Shown: positions 46,740 through 58,109 of the stretch, piece after piece | Numbering within the stretch: the first letter of the stretch is position 1 | Layout of the letters: every line of letters starts with the position of its first letter | Source: Rutidosis leptorrhynchoides | Lineage: Eukaryota > Streptophyta > Magnoliopsida > Asterales > Asteraceae | Direction of reading: 5' to 3' | DNA length: 64,000 nucleotides | NCBI RefSeq assembly: GCF_046630445.1 | Contig: NC_092341.1 | Location: forward strand, 7,194,001 to 7,258,000 | Notes under the pieces: model-generated | Database searches by the model: none | Seen by the model: the letters and a program-made list of their open reading frames with translations, nothing else | Told to the model about the DNA's origin: nothing | Program-made: the position numbers and the translations under genes

Positions 46740-47208
46740 GCCAGCTGGGGAGGCTCACATGTTGTTGTTTTCTTCTGCCGACGGTTTTTATAATGTAATA
46801 TAATATAAATATTAATTAGAAGAATTAATTATATATTATATTATATTCATGTGCATAGTTGACTTGTAATTTTTAGTCCGTTGCGTCGAGCGTTGAGAGT
46901 TGACTCTGGTCCCGGTTCCGGATTTTCGAACGTCCTTGCGTATAATTTAATATCTTGTACTTTACGTTTTGCTTCTTGTACTCTTGGAATTTTGAGACGT
47001 TTCTCATCAATAATTGGAACCTCTTTTATTGTACTTTGTACTTTTGAGCTTTTTGGTCGTTTGCGTCTTCAATTCGTCGAATCTGTCTTTTGTCTTCACC
47101 TTTTATTATTTAAAAGAATATCACTTGTAAATAGAACAATTGCAACTAAAAGCTTGTCTTTCTTGAGGGATAATGCTATGAAATATATGTTCGTTTTTAG
47201 CATTATCA

Positions 47209-49224
47209 AATATTCCCACACTTGAGTGTTGCTTGTCCTCAAGCAATATAGTCTTGAATAAAAACATACTAGAATCACTTCTTTATTCTTCACACTTTGT
47301 ACATAAGTGATTTCTATACGGCGGTATAAACAATGGTAGTAACGATGTGGTTTACAGTCCCACATGACTATAAAAGTTTAGATCAATTAAGGAAATTGGA
47401 TCTTTATGAAAACATTTGATCTTTTGAAAATTAAATCTAGCTTTTACCCTAGATAAGTTTTTCGGAATAACCCTTCACCGGTGTTTGCAAATTCTTTTTG
47501 TGGGTTTGGTGGGTTTCATATTTGAAATTTTTAGCTCAAAACTTAAGGTTTTGTGTCACCCACTTGCTAACCTTGTATTGGGAAAGCAACACGTCCAGTA
47601 TACTTGCTCCGTATATTACCTTTCGGTAAACTAACGTCCGGTTGTAAAGGAAAGCATTGAACAAGCAACTGTTAAGGCAATATCCCCTGACATGCTTTTA
47701 ATTATGGTCTATAACGTATCAGATGCAATTACTATCCTTTGTAGGAGTAATAGTAAAGCTCGCCCTTATAATTTTTCGGTCTGGCACAAGGTCCTGTCTT
47801 TGACCATGCTATGCAACCACCGTTCTTATGGTTGACACCCGATTTGGTTCAGGTGACCTAATAAATTTCAGGTGAATTCCTAGGATTTTACATTCAATGG
47901 TAATGAACGCATTAAAAATGGGTTTTCAGAAAACAAATCGGTTTGCAATTTTGATCAAAATATTTTCTCGTTCAAGCTCGAGTTTATATATCATCAAATT
48001 CTATGAGTTTGTAATTCTCAATCTTTAAGGTCAATCTCTAGGATTGAGTAATATCAGGCTTAAAAGCTGATTTTTGATCTTTAAGGAGATTATCCTTTTC
48101 TGGGGATCTGATTCATTAGTCTTATCAAGCTAATTTGCACGGTATCCTCCCCATTTTACGAGATAGATCCTCTCATGGTTAGGATAAGTCTGACCACTTG
48201 GCGACCCTGTTTGATGCTGAGGTCCGTGAATTTCCTGCTGATTTTAGTGATGATTTTTCTAGATTTTTCGTCAACCTACAGCTGGTCTGGACGACAACTT
48301 CATGACCTAAATCAAGAAGCGCGTTTCTTTTTCGGTAGACTTTACTTCCTTTTAATGATGGAATTGATTCATCGTGTAGATCCATCTTTCTTTCAAATAT
48401 ATTACAGTAAATCGGGTAAAACTGATTAAAATCGTCCAAAACAAAAGTATCTTCAGTTATTTGTTACAAAAATATGTGTGATATATGTTTTAAATAACTT
48501 GGTAAATTTTCCCACACTTGGCTTTTATTTTCCTTTTTATTGTCCTCTATTCCATTTTAAATGAATTCTAACATTTTGGGTTGTTTCTCAATTTATGTCC
48601 TTTCCGAGGTAACAATAATTTTGGTGTTAACACCTAGTTTTATCGTTCATAAATATGTATAAACATTATTTTGAATTCATTTAATTGAAAATTTTGAAAA
48701 ATTTTACTAGAATTGGGTAGTCAGTATATAAGACTAGGGCTGTTCTTTATTATCAGAGAGCACTAGATTCTAATACAACTACTGCGTTACTAGTATTTTT
48801 AATGGTAACCAAGTGTATAAGTTAAAAATTTTAAAAATCCGAAAGAATTTAACCCCTTCCCACACTTAAGATCTTGCAATGCCCTCATTTGCAAGAAATC
48901 AGTAACAATTTAAATTATTGAGGGTGATTAGCGTAGAAAAATAATTAAATTTTACCAAAGTTTCCAAACATATTGGCGTTTGTTTGCTGAATGATAAATG
49001 GTGCACATCATTTGTTCATTCCGTCTTGTTGTTACATCACATTTATTTTTCGTTTTGTCGTCAAAAGTACTAGCTTTTGCTGAACTTAATGCCAGTCTTT
49101 GAAAATGCGATGTTTTACCCTGTTTTGTACAATCGATAATATACATACAATACAAATATAAACATGCATGGTAATTTGAAATGGGACTTAAAATCCCACT
49201 TTCAAACTTTCAAATCCTAAATGG
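47209..49224 (-). other. Element C 3' non-coding internal region
   Basis: Homologous to 9340-11278 and 17190-19129 of element B. Adjacent to the LTR it carries, on the minus strand, AAGTGTGGGAATATT, the likely polypurine region. Apart from the ORF at 48179-48439 it is non-coding. Confidence 0.7.
48179..48439 (-). CDS. Conserved ORF shared with element B, function unknown
   Basis: 86 residues, matching the 96-aa ORFs of element B from NQFYP to the C-terminus WSDLS with few substitutions and no indels (KMDLHDESIPSLKGSKV; LLDLGHEVVVQTSCRL). The plus strand is also open (48175-48429) with a hydrophobic segment FLLILVMIFL. Confidence 0.35.
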   Translation of the reverse strand: MDDFNQFYPIYCNIFERKMDLHDESIPSLKGSKVYRKRNALLDLGHEVVVQTSCRLTKNLEKSSLKSAGNSRTSASNRVAKWSDLS

Positions 49225-49229
49225 GAAAT
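49225..49229. repeat. Target-site duplication GAAAT, left
   Basis: Repeated exactly at 51213-51217. Confidence 0.92.
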
Positions 49230-50587
49230 TGATGTCAAAGCTAAGGTATACGAAATAGTTTATATTTTACTAGGAAAAACTATTAAATACGATACAATTT
49301 TACACAAGATATTTAATTATTTATAGAATGAATATACTTAAACCTTGCTACAACACTTATAGGCAGTGTACCTAATCGTACAGTAGTGTAGTTTTTAGTA
49401 AGTCCGGTTCGTTCCACAGGGAAATCTTTAAACAAAGCTCAACGCTATATTAATTTACTTTTATGAAAATACAAACATATATATAAGTAATATTATTATT
49501 ATAAAGGGGGAGTTTTTACCGTTTAATGACCGGTTTGTCGATTTTAAGACTTTAGTCGCAGTTAAAACCTAATAAAATAAATACAAGACTTAAATTAAAG
49601 CGTAAAGTAAATAACGATAATGAAATTGCGAATAATAAAAGTGCGATAAAATAAACTTGCGATAATTAAAAAGGACGATAATTAAAAGTGCAATTAAATA
49701 ACAATAAATAAAAGTGCGATAATTAGAAGTGCAATTAAATATAAAATAAAGGAAATTAAATATGAAATAAAAGAATTATGCTTATTTAAACTTCCGTAAT
49801 CATGATGTTTGACGTGTTGATTTTAGTTTTATGCCCATGGGTTAATTGTCCTTTGTCCTGGATTATTTAATATATCCGTCTGATTTTTGTCCATAATAGT
49901 CCATCAGTCATAAATATAAAGTGCGAGTGTCCTCGTCAAATTATTATTATACCCGAAGTTAAATATTCCAACTAATTGGGGATTCGAATTGTAACAAGGT
50001 TTTAATACTTTGTTTAATGAATACACCAGGTTATCGACTGCGTGTAAACCAAGGTTTTACTACTTTGTTAACAATTACACCAATTACCCTTGAATGTAAT
50101 TTCACCCCTGTTTTAATTATTCTAGTGGCTATTAATCCATTCCCGTGTCCGGTTAAATGAACGATTATTCGTACATATAAATACCCCGCCCATCGTGTCC
50201 GATCGAGTGTATATGGTAATTTATAGGGACGCCCAATTGTAAATCTTTATATTAACATTAACAAACTATCATTTAGTTAAAAAAATATAAAGCCCATTAA
50301 TAGCCCATAGTCTAATTTCCACAAGTGTCGTTCTTTTGTCCAAACCCCAATTATGGTACAAAGCCCAATTACCCAATTTTAGTAATTAGCCCAACATCAT
50401 GATTACTTCGTTTTAAATAAGCATAATAATAACTTAGCTACGAGACATTAATGTAAAAAGGTTGAACATAACTTACAATGATTAAAAATAGCGTAGCGTT
50501 ACACGGACAGAATTTCGACTTACACCCTTACAACATTCGCTAACATACCCTTATTATTAGAATTATAATTAAAATTAAAATTAAAAT

Positions 50588-50596
<9 letters not shown>

Positions 50597-50653
<57 letters not shown>
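50597..50653. repeat. (TA)n microsatellite in the solo LTR
   Basis: About 28 TA units. Confidence 0.95.
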
Positions 50654-50656
<3 letters not shown>

Positions 50657-50696
50657 TATGAATGAGGAGAAAAAAGATGGTTTTTTCATTTTGGGG

Positions 50697-50748
50697 CTCC
50701 GCGACTCGCGGCATATTTTGCCTTCAAACTCCGCGAGTCGCGGAGTTT
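50697..50748. repeat. Paired palindrome, CTCCGCGAGTCGCGGAG type
   Basis: The right arm 50726-50748 is a 23-bp palindrome around a single central base; the left arm 50697-50711 (CTCCGCGACTCGCGG) is similar but shorter. The centre is GAGTC/GACTC in place of GATC. Confidence 0.93.
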
Positions 50749-51212
50749 GAAATTCCAGCTCACACTTTGGAGTCTTTCTCTGCCGACGGTTTTTATTTAT
50801 AAATATAATATATATATAATTAATATAATTAATTATATATTATATTATATTTATATACATAGTTAACTTGTAATTTTTAGTCCGTTGCGTCGAGCGTTGA
50901 GAGTTGACTCTGGTCCCGGTTCCGGATTTTCGAACGTCCTTGCGTACAATTTAATATCTTGTACTTTGCGTTTTGAATCTTGTACTCTTGTAATTTCGAG
51001 ACGTTTCTTATCAATAATTGGAACCTTTTTGATTGTCTTTTGTACTTTTGAGCTTTTTGGTCGCTTGCGTCTTCAATTCGTCGAATCTGTCTTTTGTCTT
51101 CACCTTTTATTATTTAAACGAATATCACTTGTAAATAGAACAATTGCAACTAAAAGCTTGTCTTTCTTGAGGAATAATGCTATGAAATATATGTTCGTTT
51201 TTAGCATTATCA

Positions 51213-51217
51213 GAAAT
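51213..51217. repeat. Target-site duplication GAAAT, right
   Basis: Matches 49225-49229. Confidence 0.92.
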
Positions 51218-52876
51218 ATTAGTACACAATATTAATAAAATGATAAAAATTACACAAATATATCCAATAACATAAGTTTAAACATGAATAAATAAAAAGA
51301 TAAAAACATAAAAATCATAAAAATAACTAATGGAACCAAATCCGTCTGGATAGGGGTTCCAGTTCATCTCGTCAGGTGGGTTCCATTGTTGGTTATAGGT
51401 GTTCTGATAGGCTTGGTTATAATCATACCGGTTAAAGGGTGGTCGGATGTCGGGGTTGTGTGGCGGAAAATGAGCAGGTCGAGTAGGCGCGTAATTATTT
51501 GGTACCTGATATGATAGCTGGCTCATGATTTGGTGCTGATGAACTAACCAGCTATCATGTTGGCGTCGCCTATAATCCTCGTATACTCGCTCGGAGTTCC
51601 ACTGCTCGTACATACTATGTCTGGCCGCGCTCGTCATTGCTTCCTCATCTATACGAACGTGGACGTCAAGAATAGCATCTCGAAAGACATCCCTAATGTC
51701 TTCCGCTTCCTCCATTTCCTAGTCTGAGCCTCTCTCTACCTGAGGATGATTACCTTCATAGGGAATTTCCTGGTTGCGTCTACTCTTCAATACCTTAACA
51801 CCCGTATAAACCCGCAATCCTATGGTCTCATCCTGTTCTCTACAAACCTGTAATGGACCCCCTTGGTTCCTATCAACACCTAAATACTCTCCAATGAGAG
51901 TAACAAAAATACCTCCTCCTATTATACTCCCGTCCTGCATTCCTTCTACCATTTTAGATAAATAAAAACCAACACAGTAAGGGATATTAACAAAGCTTCT
52001 CGAGTCTCGAATACACTTTAGGTAAAATAAATCATGTAAGGTCATTTTCTCCTTATTGTGACCTCTCTGTGTAATCGAGTTAGCCAAAAATCTATGAATT
52101 ACACGAAGCTCGGCTTTGTTAATATGTAAGTAGGAGTGTTTTCCTCCTAGTGTAAAAACATTATAGTTTGACATACGCCTCCAAACGGCGTTCGCGTCAA
52201 AATTCCTATCTACCCTTTCACCACGATAAATCAAACTCATACAGTCGGGTAGTAGCAATTCACTAGGAGTGTAAATCTGTAATGCCCTGGCCATGTCCAT
52301 CATGGACATTCTGTACATCCTACCGCCAAGGATAAATCTAAGAAAACTTCTATCATCTAACCTATCTATATCTACATTTAACGCTATAGTACTCATCAGC
52401 TCAACACACCATTCCTTATATACAGGTCTACGAATGGTGAAAAGATGTTCCCAATCTGTAAAAGAAGAACTGTCATACCTTTGAATCAAATGCTGTCTAA
52501 CACGGTCATCTAGATGGACCGTTTCTAAAGGATTCCAATCAATTACCCTCGGCACCTCTACCTCTTTTGTTACTAATTTGAATTTATTACTTTGATATGA
52601 TGGGTAATCTCTCCATCGTCTATCGAATCTCAAATTAGGATGCAATGTGTGTTCAGGAATCATTGGGTATTCTACAGGTGGATGTAGCGGAAATACTATG
52701 AATTCATTAGGTAACTGTAGCGGGTCATAATAAGGTACGTGCTGATCAGGCTGTTGTTGTGGTTCCTGTTGTGGTACTTGTTCAGGTTCATATTGCATTT
52801 CTGGTTCTGGTTCTGGTTCTGGAGCTGGAGCAGGTCGTCTAGATGATGCCGATGATGAACCTCCAGTATCGGCTTT

Positions 52877-54647
52877 CTGTAAAACACATTAAACATAAAA
52901 TTTGTGCATCCAAATATGCATTAGTGTTAGCAAAATATCAACTTAAAACAATCACACTAACATGTTAAATCAAAATTAAACTTATACACATTTTCACAAT
53001 TTTTATAATTCTATACTTTTTCAAATAAGTCATATGGAAATGTAGACAAAGTTCATAAGCATTTAACTCAAATAACATGTCAAAATAGTCATTACTAACA
53101 ATTAAACAAGTCTCAAAAGGCAAATATATCAAATTAATCAAGTTCATGAATTTTGGACTTAAAAAGTCCACTTTAATCTCCAAAAATCATGTTTAGGATC
53201 AATGTTTGGATCATTTAACTACCTAAACATGTTACACTACTCAATTTAGCAATAATTCATGACAAAAATCGGCCATAACCTGTTTATATCAAAAAGCCCC
53301 AAATTGCTCAAGAACACAAACCCTAGATTTCTAAAAATTTTTAAGTTTTTGGCTTCAAATCATGTTAAATAGCATCAATCTAGGTTATACATGCATAAAA
53401 TACTATCAATTTAACACTAATTACACTAGAAATTAACAAAATTGCATTAGGTAAAATATTGGTAATTATCACAAAAACTATAGAATTTAAATATTTAGGG
53501 GTGTAATTTTTACCTTTTTGCCGAAGAATGTGAATCTAGGCATGATTAGAGCAAGAAATTTGACGAATTACGGTGAATTACCAATCGTAAAATTTCGTGA
53601 AGATTTGAGAGTATTTTCGGGTATGTGTGTGTGTTGTGGTGTGAAGAACAGAACAGACTGCCTTTTGATCTTGGCCTGATTTTCAGCTCCATGCGATCGC
53701 ATAGAGTTGAAGTGTAAACCCCATGCGATCGCATGAGGGTCCGGGTACAGTAATTTTGGATTTTTTTTTTATATAAAACCTTACACTTTATAAAACATAA
53801 AATTAATAAAATTTTAAAATTTTGTTTTTAGGATGAGGGCGTTTCGGATAGATGTCCTAGTCCATCCCTCAACAAAATTTTAAAATTTGTCACTTTTTAA
53901 TCGCGGTTTTAAAAGTAAAGATTTTTGGGTTTTTTAATGTTTTTGGCATACTTTAATTCAATAAGATTAAAAATAATGATAATAAAAGTTCTCGTCCCTC
54001 CCTTGGGTACAGCAATTTCGGTTCAACGACCTAGTCTTCAACTCACGACGAATTTTAAGAATCATATTTTTAACTTAGCGAAATAAAGTAAATTTTTGTT
54101 TTTAAATTCACATCAAACTTAAATTTAAAATGCATAAAATTAAAAATTCATATTAAAAATTTACACCAACCTTAAATTATATTTTTGTTTTTATACATAC
54201 AAACTTATATTAAAAATATTAATTTTTCAAATATTTACAATTTTAAATATATTGATTTAAAAAGTTTACAATATTATTTTAATATTAATTTTAAAAACAA
54301 AGTAAAAAAAAATTAAAAATCTTTTTGGTCTTTTATCCCACTTTAATCAATCAAATATTATCAAAAATATACGCCCCTCTTTTCGGTAAAGTAATTTCGG
54401 TTCAACGACCTAATTTAACTCATGACGAATTTTTGAAATATTTTGGTTGATTGATTAAAGATATTTATACCTTAAGAATAAACGGTAAATTTCGCAGTGA
54501 TGTAATAAATTTTTGTATGATATCAATAATTTCGGTCGCAAGACCTAATTTTATTGAATACCAATTTAATACTTTATAGCGAACAATTTAGCGTTTATTA
54601 TCAAAATGTTAAAAATAAAAATAAAAATAAAAACTGTACATACTTAC
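52877..54647 (-). other. Predicted env intron of element C
   Basis: GT-AG intron. Holds a paired palindrome (53691-53735) and repeats of the motif GGTCGTTGAACCGAAAT on the minus strand (about 54015-54040 and 54395-54415, with a degenerate copy near 54530). Part of it (54130-53900) is homologous to the first 230 bp of the element B terminal repeats. Confidence 0.65.
53691..53735. repeat. Paired palindrome in env intron
   Basis: ATGCGATCGCAT at 53691-53702 and CATGCGATCGCATG at 53722-53735. On the minus strand a CA/CT-rich stretch resembling a transcription leader follows. Confidence 0.93.
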
Positions 54648-54783
54648 CTGTGAAATAGATTTCTTAGTGGTATGCTCTAGCCCACTCATAAGATAGTCGG
54701 AGTAATTGATTTTCCATGGCTACATAGGCGTAACCTCGAGCATTCAACGTTTTTTCTTCTAAACATATAAACGGTCCATCTCT

Positions 54784-55080
54784 TCATAAAGTAACAAATT
54801 CGGTATTTGAATATGTTTGATTATTTGAACATTTACCTTCGTGTGACCATTTTCCGTATTTGTGACATCTTTCAAGGTGTCGTGCTCTTCTTTTCGCTGC
54901 GGATTTTGATTTTCCTTTACCAAACTGTAACTTATTATTTTCGCATCTGGATTCTTTTCTTACTCCGTCCAATTTACCTCTGATTAATGATACTATTTCA
55001 CTTGGAAGTGTGTCATTATTATGTTTAGTGATCAAAGCGTGTAGCATTAGACCATGGTTTAATTCACAGGAAGTCTTCAT
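54784..55080 (-). CDS. 98-aa basic ORF between pol and env of element C
   Basis: Begins MKTSCELNHGLMLHA and has a basic region (GKGKSKSAAKRRARHLERC) followed by CHKYGKWSHEGKC, which resembles a CCHC knuckle with Tyr at the second Cys position and short final spacing. After the TGA at 54784 the frame is open for about 45 more codons, so this may be a longer ORF broken by one stop. It is absent from element B. No family assigned. Confidence 0.45.
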   Translation of the reverse strand: MKTSCELNHGLMLHALITKHNNDTLPSEIVSLIRGKLDGVRKESRCENNKLQFGKGKSKSAAKRRARHLERCHKYGKWSHEGKCSNNQTYSNTEFVTL

Positions 55081-55251
55081 CTCGTAAAACCTAAAAAAAA
55101 TAAAAATTCAGAATGGGGGGAGAAGACTAGTTCTTTAGGGTCTGCTAGGGAAAGACCATTCGGGTTCCATTTTCGAGAACTATACGAAAACAGAAAATCT
55201 AACTCTAACAGAAATACATATTATCCTTTAAAGACTTGATTCTCCCCACAC

Positions 55252-58109
55252 TTAGTTAGCTGTGGTGTCAAAATTGTGATTAACTTTGTTGTCAACTTCC
55301 ATCGGACTATCTATGTAATGTTTAACTCTGTGACCATTAACCTTAAATTCAATCCCATTTGAATTTAATAATTCTACTGTTCCGTACGGGAAAACTTTTT
55401 TGACTATGAATGGTCCAGACCATCTTGATTTCAATTTTTCAGGAAATAGCTTGAATCGTGAATTGAAAAGAAGAACTCTGTCTCCTTCTTTAAATTCTTT
55501 TGAACTTCTGATTCTTTTATCATGCCATTTCTTCGTTCTTTCTTTATAGATTAACGAATTATCGTATGCTTCATGTCTTAATTCTTCTAATTCGTTTAAT
55601 TGACTTAACCGTAGACGTCCAGCTTCATGTAAATCAAGATTACATGTCTTCAAAGCCCAAAATGCTTTGTGTTCAATTTCTACTGGAAGATGACATGCTT
55701 TTTCGTAGACGAGTCTGAAAGGTGTGGTTCCAATTGAAGTTTTGTAGGCTGTTCTAAAAGCCCAGAGTGCATCCTCCTATTTTATGGACCATTCCTTTAA
55801 ATTTGATCCTACAGTTTTCTCTAGAATACGTTTTAAAGCTCGGTTGGTATTTTTAACTTGTCCACTTGTTTGTGGATGATAAGCAGTGGAGATTTTATGA
55901 GTTACTCCATATCTTTTAAGAACTTTCTCAAGTTGATTATTACAAAAATGAGTTCCCCGATCACTTATTAAAGCTTTCGGTGTTCCAAACCTTGCAAAAA
56001 GACGTTTTTAAAAGGTGACTACAACTCTTGCATCGTTAGTTGGGAGAGCTTGTGCTTCCGCCCATTTAGATACATAATCAATGGCTACGAGAATGTAGAG
56101 ATTATTATGAGATTTTGGAAATGGACCCATAAAGTCAATACCCCAAATGTCAAATACTTCACATACTTGAATGACATTTTGTGGCATTTCATCACGTTGA
56201 CTTATTTTTCCGGCCCTTTGACAAGCATCACAGGATTTGGAAAGAAGGTGTGCGTCTTTGAAAATTGTAGGTCAATAGAATCCAGCATCGTAAACTTTTC
56301 TTGCTGTTAGTTGAGGCCCATAATGCCCTCCTGTTTGTCCTGTGTGACAATGGTTTAAGATTTGACTAGCTTCATTTCCGAATACACATCGGCGTATTAT
56401 TCCATCGGGACAACTTTTAAACAAATGTGGATCTTCCCAGAAATAGTGTTTTATATCACTAAAGAATTTCTTTTGTTTTTGGTACGACAATCCTTTTTCA
56501 AGGAATCCACATACATAAATAGTTTGCATAGTCTGCAAACCATGGAATTTCATTATAATCTATCTTCAATAGATATTCATCAGGAAAGTTGTCTTGTATG
56601 GCCGATTCATTTAGAACTTCTAATTCAGGATTTTCAAGACGAGAAAGATGATCAGCGGCGAGATTTTCTGCTCCCATTTTGTCTCGGATTTCAATATCGA
56701 ACTCTTGTAAGAGTAAGATCCAACGGATTAATCTTGGTTTGGCATCTTGTTTCGAAAATAGGTATCTAAGAGCAGTATGGTCGGTATAGACCACCGTTTT
56801 AGCTAGAACGAGATATGAACGAAATTTGTCAAAAGCAAAGACAATAGCAAGGAGTTCTTTTTCAGTAGTTGTGTAATTTTTTTGTGCTCCTTGTAACGTC
56901 TTACTAGCATAATATATAGGTTGAAATCGTTTTTCAATCCTTTGTCCTAAAACGTCTCCCATTGCAAAATCACTTGCATCGCACATTAGTTCAAATGGTA
57001 AATTCAAATTTGGAGTTATCATGATCGGCGCATTCGTGAGTTTCTCTTTAAGAATATTAAAAGATTTGATACATTCATCTGAAAAGATGAATGGAGCATC
57101 CTTTTCTAGGAGTTTATTCATAGGAGTGGCAATTTTAGAAAAATCTTTTATGAAACGTCGGTAAAAACCGGCATGCCCTAGAAAACTCCTAACTCCTCTA
57201 ACATTGGTGGGATGTGGAAGTTTAGCAATTACATCTACTTTAGCTCTATCCACTTCAATTCCTTCCTTTGAGATTTTATGTCCAAGAATGATGCCTTCTT
57301 TAACCATGAAATGACATTTCTCCCAATTGTTAGCATCTAATAAGCATTCGTTAAAGATTAACTAAACATGATTCAAAAGTATCACCGAAGACTGAAAAGT
57401 CATCCATGAAAACTTCCATGCATTCTTCTATCATGTCGTGAAAAATCGCCATCATGCACCTTTGAAAGGTTGCAGGGGCGTTGCAAAGTCTAAATGGCAT
57501 GCATTTGTAAACAAAAGTACCATAAGGGCATGTGAACGTGGTTTTTTCTTGGTCCTCGGGTGCTATTGGAATTTGAAAATATCCGAAAAAACCATCAAGA
57601 AAACAATAGTAACTATTTTCGGCTAATCTTTCCAACATTTGATCAATGAAAGGTAAGGGAAAGTGATCTTTTCTGGTGGCGTCATTTAATTTTCTATAAT
57701 CTATACAAACACGCCATCCTGTTACAGTCCTAGTAGGAATAAGCTCATTTTTCTCATTTGTGATGACAGTCATGCCACCCTTCTTAGGTACGCATTGAAC
57801 TGGGTTTACCCATGGACTATCAGAAATTGGATAAATTAAACCTGCATCTAGCAGTTTAATAATTTCTTTCTTAACAACATCTTTCATATTAGGATTTAGT
57901 CTTCGTTGGCGTTGCACATACGTTTTATGACCTTCTTCCAAAAGGATTTTATGTGTGCAATATGAAGGACTTATTCCTTTAATATCACGAATCTTCCATG
58001 CAATAGCTGGTTTATGAGCTTTTAACACAGAAATGAGTTGAGATTTTTCATTTTCAGTAAGAGAAGACGATATTATTACAGGTAATTCAGATTCACCATG
58101 TAAATAAGT
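55252..58109 (-). pseudogene. Element C pol: RT, RNase H and integrase, broken
   Basis: RT at 58028-57351 with CIDYRKLNDATRKDHFPLPF, a catalytic FMDD (VFMDDFSVFG) and an Arg in the normally Gly position of PFRLCNAPATFQ. RNase H lies in 57307-56498 ([36 protein letters not shown]). The integrase zinc finger (HCHTGQTGGHYG, about 56345) and core ([29 protein letters not shown]) follow in several frames, and the C-terminal domain is at 55653-55252, ending [14 protein letters not shown]. At least four stops or frameshifts separate the pieces. Upstream it joins the gag-protease ORF at a stop near 58110. Confidence 0.88.

Larger units (their letters stand above)
49230..51212 (-). mobile_element. Athila solo LTR (1983 bp) inside element C
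   Basis: On the minus strand TGATAATGC...TGACATCA, flanked by GAAAT at 49225-49229 and 51213-51217. It defines the real Athila LTR length as about 2.0 kb. Its palindrome pair (50697-50748) is of the CTCCGCGAGTCGCGGAG type, unlike the element C LTRs. Confidence 0.93.
51278..54689 (-). pseudogene. Athila env-position ORF (ATHILA ORF-1 family), spliced, one internal amber stop
   Basis: Exon 1, 54689-54648, encodes 14 residues (MSGLEHTTKKSISQ) and ends at a consensus donor CAG|GTAAGT. Exon 2 begins at 52876 after TTTTACAG; phase is 0 and the frame is blocked by a TAA just upstream of the acceptor, so splicing explains the start well. The 1771-bp intron is removed. Exon 2 has a Pro/Glu/Gln-rich N-terminus, then a conserved domain (RRWRDYPSY; VPRVIDWNPLETVHLDD; WEHLFTIRRPVYKEW; SFLRFILGGRMYRMS; ARALQIYTPSELLLPDC) matching the plant ATHILA ORF-1 family. 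A TAG at 51721-51719 stops it after 399 residues; the same frame is then open for 146 more codons ending in a hydrophobic tail (FYDFYVFIFLFIHV). Function of this family is unknown; an envelope role is only positional. Confidence 0.75.
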
